DNA of 64,000 nucleotides from Arthonia radiata (lineage: Eukaryota; Ascomycota; Arthoniomycetes; Arthoniales; Arthoniaceae), in assembly GCA_002989075.1 (NCBI GenBank), contig PSQN01000015.1, forward strand, positions 2,046,001 through 2,110,000, read 5' to 3'. Below, piece by piece: positions 55,983 through 64,000 of this stretch. Below the pieces are notes generated by a model, which was not told the origin of the DNA, did no database searches, and was given only the letters and a program-made list of their open reading frames with translations. Every line of letters starts with the position of its first letter. Within the stretch, counting starts at the first letter, position 1. The translations under genes were made by a program, and so were the position numbers.

Positions 55983-56367
55983 ATTATCTTTAGTTAATAT
56001 ATTATCTTTATTAATACTAAGCGCCCTTACAATATTAATACTAAATACTTTAGCTAAGCTTAGTAACTTATATCTAAGCTCCGTTCTTAACGTTTAAAGA
56101 TCTACTTTAGTAACTACTACTATACTACTTAGTATTATTATTATCTACTTACTCTCTATATTTAAATTATATTAATTTAGTACTAAAGTTATCTTAGTAC
56201 GTAGTATTTTACTAAAATTTAATCTTAAATTAGCTATAAACTTTCTCTTTAGCTTCTTTAAAGAGCTAGTAGTAGTAGTATAAGTAAATAAAGTATGCTT
56301 ATTAGGTATATAAGTCTATAAAGGTATAGCAAAGTATACAGAGTAAGGTAATAAAGTAGTAAGTAAA
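55983..56367. repeat. Old repeat remnant right of element C
   Basis: AT-rich continuation of the sequence interrupted by element C. No recognisable coding content. Confidence 0.55.
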
Positions 56368-56723
56368 TGTTTAATAGGTGCAGAAAAGAAGAAAAATACT
56401 ACTATAAAGAGTAGAAAAACGAGACTAGCTTAGAACTAATATAATACTTAGGCTTAGTATAGATACAATATTTAGTAATAAGGAAAAGCTGTTATTATAT
56501 TGTCTGTCTTATTAGCTAAAATTCTTTAGAGAGATTTTAGCTTATATATTTAAGTTTAGCGGCCTGTATAGGACTTATTAAATATCTATTCTTTTTAATA
56601 GAAGCTAAATAACCCGTAAATTACTATATAAGATAGTAATTCTGTCCATCTAAAACTATTAGTCTCTAAGTTTATTCTATATTGTCTTAAACGACGGGCC
56701 AGCTGTTTAGAGCGGGTCGTATA
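56368..56723 (+). repeat. R2 repeat, copy 2 (LTR-like), at the island edge
   Basis: About 356 bp, partner of 41082-41436, starting TGTTTAATAGG and ending GGGTCGTATA. Normal genomic composition resumes immediately after it, so its end coincides with the right boundary of the island. Confidence 0.6.
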
Positions 56724-57077
56724 ATCTCCCCGGTGCGCTAGATGCACGGTCATACAATTGGGAATCGAATGACTGGTGACTGCATCCCATTGAGCTAGGA
56801 GAGGAGCTGGACGCGTGTGGTTACCATACATATATGGCTGGGTGGAGTCACGCGCCCCAATTAGAGCTTTTTGATTTCACATGCTGAGCTAGCCGTGGCA
56901 TGTGAAGGCGTTAGGCCACAAAAGTGTAGACGAGCATCCTCGGTGCGCCATTCATCTCCTGCGCCATCGAATGCCCTCTTTAAACGTCTCGTGCACGCCT
57001 CGCGCCTCTGTCACTGCTGCATTCCTCGAGGCGAACCCATTCCGACTACCTGCACTTCCTTTCCTCCCTCCACAGCC
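56724..57077. promoter_or_regulatory. Promoter region of the b5-ACAD gene, directly at the island edge
   Basis: About 354 bases of normal composition between the last repeat base and the start codon. A C/T-rich leader-like stretch (ctgcacttcctttcctccct) lies just before the ATG. The proximity to heterochromatin-like DNA could affect expression; that is inference only. Confidence 0.45.
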
Positions 57078-58904
57078 ATGTCCCAAACCTTTACTTCCGC
57101 CGATGTGGCCTCGCACAACAAAGGCACCGATCTTTATTTGATTGTCGACGGTGATGTCTTTGACTTGACGACCTTTCAAGATGAGCATCCTGGTGGCAAG
57201 AAGAGTGAGTTTCCACCCTCGGTGTTACCATGGTCTTCGGCGCGGTCAATTTCTCGGAGTTGCCCATTCGCTGACACGAGATCCCAGTCCTGCAGCGAGT
57301 AGCAGGCAAAGACGCCAGCAAGCAATTCTGGAAATATCACAACGAGAGTATCCTCAAGAAATACGCACCGAAGCTCCATGTTGGCTCGCTGGATTCGAAG
57401 CCTGCGGGCACCGGCCTCGCCTCCTCGAAGCCTGAAGAGCGACCAGCGGAGATGGAGAACAAATCAGTAGTTCAGCCCGAGGCAAATTCAGGTGTTGTCG
57501 CTCCACAACCCGGTCCGGCGGCAGTAGAAGAGAAACCAGATTCCGAGGCCCTCGAACAGTACGGCGACCTCATCCCGTTTGCAGACCCGTCATGGTATCA
57601 AACGGTAGGTACCACTGCGTTTCGTGCATCTGTCGGCAAGGCGGCTGACGCACCTTTAGTATCACTCCCCGTACTTCAATCAAACCCACGCCGACCTGCG
57701 CGCCGAAGTCCGCGAATACGTCGAGTCCGAGATCATGCCTTATGTCAACGACTGGGACGTGCAAAAGAGTGTTCCCGAGAAGATCTACCAAGACTTTGGC
57801 AAGCGCGGCTACCTCGCCGGCCTCATGGGCGCCGCATATCCCAAAGAGCTTGTAAACGACGACTTGCGTGTCAAGTCCGTGCCGGCGGACAAGTGGGACA
57901 ACTACCACGAGCTAATCATCACGGACGAGCTGTGCCGCGCTGGCTCCGGCGGTGTCGTATGGAACGTCCTCGGTGGATTCGGTATCGGTTGCCCTCCGCT
58001 TCTTCGCTACGGCAGTCCTGAGTTGGTCAAGCGCACCGTCCCCGGTATTCTGGCAGGCGAGAAGCGCATCTGTTTGGCGATAACAGAGCCCGATGGTGGT
58101 TCTGACGTCGCCAATCTCAATTGCGAAGCTAAGCTCACAGAAGACGGCAAGCATTTCATTGTCAACGGCGAGAAGAAATGGATCACTAATGGCGTTTGGG
58201 CCGACTATTTCACCACTGCAGTCCGCACAGGCGATGCCGGCGGCGGCATGGGCGGCATCTCCGTCCTACTGATCGAGCGCGGTCCTGGCGTTGAGACCCG
58301 CCAGATGGACTGCCAGGGCGTGCACGGCTCCGGCACGACGTACGTCACATTCGAAGACGTCAAGGTGCCCGTCGAGAATCTGCTCGGCAAGAAGAACAAG
58401 GGCTTCCAGGTCATCATGACGAACTTCAATCACGAGCGCATCGGCATCATCATCCAAGCCATTCGGTTCTCACGCGTGTGCTACGAGGAGTCAATGAAGT
58501 ACGCAAACAAGCGCGAGACGTTCGGCAAGAAGCTGTATGAGCACCCTGTGATCCGGATGAAGCTGGCGCAGATGGCCAGGCAGATCGAGGCGAGCTACAA
58601 CTGGCTGGAGAACCTGATCTACCAGGCGAGTAACATGGACGAGACGGAGGCGATGTTGAAGCTGGGTGGCGCAATTGCAGGCCTGAAGGCGCAGAGCACG
58701 CTGACCTTCGAGTTCTGTGCGAGAGAGGCAAGTCAGATCTTTGGAGGTCTATCGTACACGAAGGGCGGACAAGGAGCCAAGGTTGAGAGACTGTACCGGG
58801 ATGTGAGGGCGTATGCCATCCCGGGCGGTTCAGAGGAGATCATGTTGGATCTAAGCATACGGCAGAGTGTGCGCGTGCACAAGGCGCTCGGTATGAAGTT
58901 GTAG
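57078..58904 (+). CDS. Cytochrome b5-acyl-CoA dehydrogenase fusion protein
   Basis: Exons 57078..57204, 57288..57604 and 57660..58904 with introns of 83 nt (GTGAGT...CCCAG) and 55 nt (GTAGGT...TTTAG); 562 residues. Residues 1-80 are a cytochrome b5 domain with the heme-ligand HPGG (His37) and a second His60 in FWKYHNES. A Pro/Glu/Ala-rich linker (about 90-145) leads to a full acyl-CoA dehydrogenase: CLAITEPDGGSDVANL and GEKKWITNG for FAD/substrate binding, VHGSGTTYVTFEDVKVP, KRETFGKKL and a terminal IPGGSEEIMLDLSIRQ. The usual MCAD-type Glu before GT is Gly here, as in LCAD/IVD-type enzymes, whose base lies in helix G; Glu407 in NHERIG is at that place. The fusion, common in fungi, suggests beta-oxidation-type dehydrogenation with b5 as a possible electron carrier. 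Substrate unknown. Confidence 0.92.
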
Positions 58905-60211
58905 GTGCCTGGTCTGGGAGTGGACTTTGAGATTGTATGCATGGTACTGGAGCGAAGGCCTTTGGCCAATGTCTGTACATAGATGGTGTAGAGCCTTCCG
59001 AACCGCCTGATTGAATTCGGCCGCCGATCACAAAAAACCTCTACTCGTTCCGTTCAGGCCGTTTGCTTCATGAAAGCTGGGTTAGGCCACTGAAGCTCAG
59101 TGTCCGAACCCAAGAGCAATGTGACTCGAGAACAGTTTGAGCTTGTGGACCAGCTTCACGATACCCTCTGTCTTCCGTACAGCTCCCCTTGATGCTGCAC
59201 ACCACGCTCCACGCACGCGCGCCGCCACGATCACCAGCTCACCTATCGACCGTCTTCTTCTCCCTCCATCTATCCTGAGCTTGATTCGAGTGATGTTCTA
59301 AAGCCCGCTGAATTTGTTTCGCATGCTCGTATCGTAATTAGGCGCCGGGAGATAACCCTCAAGCTTGACTGGTTCGCTGCGCCCGCTGAACTGCTTGCTG
59401 CTGATTTAAATACGTCCATCATGTCCCTCGGTTTTCTCCAAGGCGTCGTCGTCTGCTTGAACCTGAGATCGGCATGGGGATGATGAGTCTTCGGTGTGAG
59501 AATTTATACAGTCAATCAAACGCAAGCCGCGTTCTGAGCAGACGAGTGTATACTTTGCAGCCTAGAGCTTGAACGGTGAGGAAAGACTAAGGGGTATCGG
59601 GGCCCTGAGCGACGGGCTCTTGTTCTCACTGCCAGCGCCTACGAATCTGTATCTTGCCATGCTGACATTATGTAACTTCTGGCCAGCATGCTAGGGGCTC
59701 AATAGACTTTCAGCGCCAATTTGAGCACATCGAGGTCATTATATACCCTCATGGTAGATTTTTCTGGGAAAGGGTGTCATTTGCCCTTTGCTGTCCTGAA
59801 CGAAGATTATAGGGGTTACGCAGGTCTTGACACGACATTCATAAATGATGGCCGTACTTCGTCGGTCGTCTCACATACGGGTATACCTGGCTGTTTAGCT
59901 CGAAGGTAGGTATCATGTTACGTCTCGCCCCTATCGTTGCGTCTGTCGAGAACGGAGGCGGAATAATCCAGCTCAATGGTTCGCAGCGCTTGCAGCATAA
60001 TGTCACGGGCATCGCTCCAATCAAGATGCTGCTCGGAGATCATGATTGAAATGTGCTCAGAATATAGTAACGAAACTTGATTGTATACTGTGGCAAAGGG
60101 GGAGATAGTTTTGGCCTGAAAATTAAGGCAGGACAACCAATACTCTTAGTCCAGCGTGGCAGATCATCAATTCATAAAACAGACAAATCAGAAAGCAAAA
60201 ATATTGTAGCC
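58905..60211. other. Long intergenic region, no gene seen
   Basis: About 1.3 kb between two plus-strand genes. Open frames of 60-80 codons on both strands have no motif. No repeat or RNA gene recognised. The last 130 bases are A-rich (cagaaagcaaaaatattg) and lead into the RIO2 start. Confidence 0.4.
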
Positions 60212-61739
60212 ATGAAACTCGACGCAAAACACTTTCGCTACCTGACTCACGATGATTGGCGTGTCCTCACAGCTGTACGTGTTCCGAAACCACCTCCCTC
60301 GACCACCCCCGAGTCTAACCCGAAAAGTTCGAGATGGGCAGCAAGAACCACGAGATCGTGCCCACGCCCTTAGCAACCAATCTTGCTTCCCTCAAGACCG
60401 GCACGAGTGGCGTGAACAGGTGCATCAGCACGCTCGCCAAAGCCGGGCTGATAGCGAAGGTGAAGAATGCGAAATGTATGCTTTACGTTCACCCCCTCTC
60501 GTGAATACCCTCCGCGACGTATTTCTTGTTCTTTTGAACGCGCACGCGCTGCTTTCAGCGAACTGACGGTATCATGTACCCACAGACGACGGCTACCGTC
60601 TCACAACCGGCGGCTCCGACTACCTCGCCCTCCACCATCTCACGCTCTCCGGCGCCCTCGCGTCCGTTGGCTCGGTCATGGCCGTGGGAAAGGAAAGCGA
60701 CATTCTCCTCTGTCTCACGCCTGGTACTGACGGCCCCAATTTGACCATCCAAGCGGTTCTGAAGATCCACCGCCTCGGCCGCATCTCCTTCCGGACGGTA
60801 GCCAACAACCGCACCTACCTCGGCAAGCGCTCCGCGACTAGCTGGAGCTACATGTCGCGCCTGTCTGCACAAAGAGAATTCAATGCCATGCGAATCCTGC
60901 ATGATGCCGGGTTCAAGGTGCCAAGGCCTGTGGGGCAGAGTAGGCATTGTATTGTCATGGGCCTTGTGCCGGGGACGGTGCTGAGGGCTGTGCCTTTGAG
61001 CGCGTTCGGGAGCACGAGAAAGGCGAGGGAGAGCCGGGTGGGGAGACTGTATGCAGACTTGATTGAGATGGTCTTGGGGCTTGCGGAGAGGGGCTTGATC
61101 CATGGGGATATGAATGAGTTTAACGTGGTTGTGCAGGGAGTGAAAATGGAGCAAGTGGACCTGGAGGATGCGGAGGAACAGGGCGAGGAGGTGACAGCGC
61201 TGGAAGAGGGACTCGATGGGGCTCAGGTCGATTCGGAGGAGCAAGCCGAAGAAAGGGAAGACGAAGAGGAAACGGAGGATGCCGCCGAAGACGCCACAGA
61301 CGATCCCACCATCATCCCACACATCATCGACTTCCCCCAAATCACCTCCATGTCACATCCTCAAGCCTCCGAGTACCTCCAAAGAGACCTCGACGGACTC
61401 AAAGCCTTCTTTCGCAAACGATACCATTTCGAGTCCGACGACCCAGGTCCGACATTCGCTGACGCAACCACTCGACTCGACGCAGCTGTTGGGCAGGGTC
61501 TAAGACGACTTGACCCACAGATGCAGGCCGCTGGCTTCGATAAGAAGGCGGCGAAGCGACTGGGTGGCTGTCATGCGGGTGCTGAAATTGACTTGAACGA
61601 TGTGGAGGTCAATCTTGACGATGGAGGGTTTGGAGATGCACTCGGCGAGGACGACGCGATGAGTCAAGTCACGGACTCATTGGCAAGTGTGAGAACCAGC
61701 ACAGGTCGGCAGAAGAAGGCTGCTGGATGGTCAATATGA
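60212..61739 (+). CDS. RIO2: RIO-type atypical protein kinase Rio2
   Basis: Exons 60212..60274, 60328..60475 and 60586..61739 with introns of 53 nt (GTACGT...AAAG) and 110 nt (GTATGC...ACAG); 454 residues. The start MKLDAKHFRYLTHDDWRVLTA and exon 2 (EMGSKNHEIVPTPL, SLKTGTSGVNRCISTLAKAG) are the winged-helix domain specific to Rio2. The kinase part has the nucleotide loop GKESDI, the ATP-binding Lys in LKIHRLGR, the catalytic IHGDMNEFN (His243) and the metal-binding IIDFPQ near residue 318. An acidic insertion (about 255-312) separates the last two motifs. Rio2 acts as an ATPase-switch in cytoplasmic maturation of the 40S ribosomal subunit. The exon 1-2 splice gives AFEMGS, where most relatives have AVEMGS, a small difference that leaves frame and domain intact. 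Confidence 0.94.
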
Positions 61740-63039
61740 CACTCAAGATGCTCAAGCGCATGCAAACTCTACAACTCTACCCTTTGCGGACCTTTTCTTA
61801 TTCTATTGGTGAGATCTTGAAGTTTTTCCCCTTTTGAGACTCCGGAGACTAGGTAAGCGCTGCGAAAGGTGAAGAATATCTGCCTTGTAACGATGAAGGA
61901 GGCGAGCGTGCGTCAAAGATACTCGGTGAGTAGCTGGATTAGCAAGCGCTGGCGGCATCCGTCCAAAGTAAATTGACGACAGTGAGTGAGATCGACTCGA
62001 GGATCACACGCGAAGACGCTTGCTGCTCACGTTCGATGAAGAGATCATAGCCTAGCCCGGTGTTGTCCTACTCGAGGTCTGGACGGGTGCATGCTTTGTA
62101 AAGACGACGTCGTTGCTTCGACAAAGTACTCGATCCGACTACAAGCTCCGTTGTGGCTGACTCATCGGTGCGCATCATGGAACAAAGATGTACCGTTCGG
62201 CCTGCTGCACACAAGGTGCATCAAGGGACATTTTCGAGAGCAATTTGAGTAGACGCCACGAGGCATGAAGCCGCCACAAAAAGCAATGAGTCTGTTTAAA
62301 GCCCGCAGACCGCTTCATGCATCGGAAGGCGAAAGCTGGGGCCGCCTGCTGTGCAAGTCAGCTACCAAAAGCAATGAGCCCTCCTGTAAACGAGCGACGT
62401 GTCCGCACGCCATGAATTTGCTCGCCTCGGGTAGGGAGCTTACTTTCACCTCAACGTCTCCAAGGAGTGTGTAGCGCTATTCGTGCTTCGGCCATCTACA
62501 CGTTGTCGTCGAAGTGCACGTACTGGGGACCTCGCGTTCACGGACCAACTGTCTCGAGCGGGATCTCCTCATGCTAAGTGGCAAACATAATCATCCAACG
62601 TTCTGTGCAAAGTACACTGAGATGTTGCTTCGGCCTGACGCACTGGCGTAGGCCTAACAGCTTCCGTACGGTATGCTCATCGAGATCAGGTTGGGCCACA
62701 AACCTCTACTTGGATGTGAACAGCAGCTTCAAGTCTTCACTCGGCTTTGAACGTTCCAAGAAGCCTACGGCATCGGCGCACCGTGCCGCATCTGCGAATT
62801 CGACCCCTGTGGAGGCTGCAGCGCTGGAGCTCTCCGCGACGCGATCAAGGATTAAAATACGAACATCAACAGCCAGTACTCGCAGCCCATCGCTGTACGA
62901 ACAATGCGGAGGAAGACAACGCCTCTGAACGCGACCTCCGTCAGTCTTGCCGAGGATGTCGTATTGCCTTCCCGTCGTTGTGCGTCTTCGTGCATAAACG
63001 ACCAAAGCTTACCGTAAGTTAGATGCAGAGTAGGTCAGT
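61740..63039. other. Gene-free region before the tandem repeats
   Basis: About 1.3 kb with no recognised gene. The segments near 62275 and 62365 share an aaaagcaatgag string and gctgtgcaag occurs at about 62350, hinting that degenerate repeat material begins before the clearer array. Open frames on both strands lack motifs. Confidence 0.4.
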
Positions 63040-63740
63040 GCGGGCGTTTCGTTCAAGATGGAGGATTGGTCGTCAGCTGAGGATGAGACGAGGGCTGCTG
63101 TGCAACGTCCTTGGACCGTAGTGCCGTAATGGCCGCCTACAGGGCCTTGATGTGATGTTACTGTGACTCGACAAAGACGCGAGCAGGCGACGCGGGTGCT
63201 CTGGCTCAGATCATGGGTCCTTGACTAGCTGAGGAAGGCCGTGAGGCTGCTGTGCAAGGCCGGAGGGGAGATGGTGGCGTGAAGAGCCATAATGCGATGT
63301 TCATGAGATTCAGACAAACGTGAAAGAGACGATGAGGGCGCCCCGACTCGGTCGATGGTTCACGCACTCGCTGAATAGCAGGCTGAGGCCGCTGTGCGGG
63401 TCTCGGTGGCGATCGGTGGCGCAGGCGTGTGAGAAAGAGCTGCAGCGTGATGTCAATGGGGTTCAGACAAAGGACGGAGAAGGCGACGCCGGCGCTCTAG
63501 CTCAGGTAATGGGACTTTGACCAGCTGACAAAGATCGTGAAGCTGCTGTGCAAGGTCCAAGGGAAGATGGTGGCGTGACCCGTGCGTGAAGAGCCGCGAC
63601 GCGATGTTGATGAGATTGCCGGGTGTCGGAATGGAGGCGACGCGCGCGTGCTGGGAGATATTCTGGCTGTAGAAACAGGCTGGACAGATGACGCTGCTGG
63701 TGCTGGTGCTGGTGTCGCCGATGGTGCAACGGGTTTTAGT
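63040..63740. repeat. Degenerate tandem repeat array, period about 150 bp
   Basis: About four to five units. The anchor gctgctgtgc (or gccgctgtgc) occurs at 63094, 63246, 63388 and 63543, spacings 152, 142 and 155. A second anchor, ggcgacgcgggtgctctggctcag-like, recurs near 63187, 63482 and 63633, and gatggtggcgtga near 63269 and 63567. Units are diverged with small indels. Sequence is not AT-rich and shows no RIP signature. No protein-coding frame is shared by the units. Confidence 0.7.
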
Positions 63741-63784
63741 AGACAAACCGTAGGAAGAACAGCATTAACACATTGCTGTCGTGC

Positions 63785-64000
63785 TTAAGGAATCCCCTTC
63801 TGTATCACGACGCCGCCGCTCTTGTGGCATTTCGAGCCTTCGCAAAACCCGAAGCGCATCATAGACGTGCTGTTCTGCGAGGGAGAAAGAGAGACAGGGT
63901 GCTGGAATGAACAGCATCTACTCAAGGCTGCCAAGCTTGAGAATCGCCTTTAATATCACGACGCCGCCCTTCTGGTGCCGACTGGAGCCTTCAAAGACCC
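63785..64000. repeat. Second tandem repeat pair at the window end, offset 151 bp
   Basis: The segment around 63790-63850 (aatccccttctgtatcacga, then cgccgcc...gagccttcgcaaa) recurs at 63942-64000 (aatcgcctttaatatcacga, then cgccgcc...gagccttcaaaga). The shared atcacgacgccgcc is at 63804 and 63955, an offset of 151. It probably continues beyond the window. Confidence 0.6.

Larger units (their letters stand above)
31985..56723. repeat. AT-rich, RIP-affected repeat island
   Basis: Composition changes sharply near 31985 and returns to normal at about 56724. Within the island TpA is abundant and CpA/TpG scarce, while CpG survives in many places, the signature left when RIP converts CpA to TpA. 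No host gene is seen in nearly 25 kb. It contains three LTR retrotransposons with intact ends embedded in older, even more AT-rich repeat remains. Such islands are typical heterochromatic blocks of Pezizomycotina. Confidence 0.9.

Noticed and set aside
31985-56723. A centromere
   Set aside because: AT-rich RIP islands are common on chromosome arms of these fungi; nothing in the sequence specifically marks a centromere.
56745-56815. tRNA-like A-box and B-box on the minus strand (TAGCTCAATGGG and ATTCGATTCCC)
   Set aside because: The spacing is too short for an anticodon arm and the T-stem does not pair; at most a chance match or a tRNA-derived scrap.
57078-61739. A metabolite or catabolic gene cluster around the b5-ACAD gene
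   Set aside because: The only neighbour in the window is RIO2, a ribosome-biogenesis kinase; there is no transporter, regulator or further pathway enzyme.
63040-64000. CRISPR array
   Set aside because: Repeats are long, diverged and about 150 bp apart without short identical repeats and unique spacers; the genome is fungal.

Overview
The window looks like chromosomal DNA of a filamentous ascomycete (Pezizomycotina, most likely Dothideomycetes). The supports are short GT-AG introns of about 43-170 nt, typical fungal housekeeping genes (MLH1, SPT5, SWP1, RIO2, an external NADH dehydrogenase with an EF-hand), a small cluster of 2EXR/F-box-like paralogues common in Dothideomycetes, and a long AT-rich island with the CpA-to-TpA signature of repeat-induced point mutation (RIP). 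No rRNA, intact tRNA or CRISPR array was seen.

Layout. (1) 1-7.8 kb: an FMN-binding pyridoxamine-phosphate-oxidase-like gene, three 2EXR/F-box-like paralogues, a secreted EF-hand protein (Ssp120-like) and a DUF427 gene. (2) 8-31.6 kb: a gene-rich block with a type II membrane glycosyltransferase, MLH1, external NADH dehydrogenase, a decayed small membrane-protein gene, a C2H2-like nuclear protein, SWP1, a small mitochondrial protein, SPT5, an F-box gene, a small helix-turn-helix protein, and a MYND-finger gene that looks broken and lies next to the island. (3) About 31.98-56.72 kb: an AT-rich repeat island. Three LTR retrotransposons of the Ty3/Gypsy type (A, + strand; B and C, - strand) each have paired LTRs and a perfect 5-bp target-site duplication. 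They sit in older, more degraded repeats that include a 355-bp LTR-like pair and a 155-bp MITE-like pair. All three elements are broken fossils with many breaks each. (4) 56.7-64 kb: unique sequence resumes abruptly with a cytochrome b5-acyl-CoA dehydrogenase fusion gene and the RIO2 kinase gene, then about 1.3 kb without recognised genes, and finally a degenerate tandem repeat array of about 150-bp period reaching the window end.

The intact genes are mostly independent housekeeping functions (mismatch repair, transcription elongation, ER N-glycosylation, 40S maturation, respiration). I see no metabolite cluster or defence operon. The most notable items are the nested RIP island with an antisense Cys-rich accessory ORF in element C, two probable broken host genes, the b5-ACAD fusion with an LCAD-like active-site arrangement, and the nucleosome-length repeat array at the right end. 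Exon joins were derived by eye from splice signals and frame continuity.
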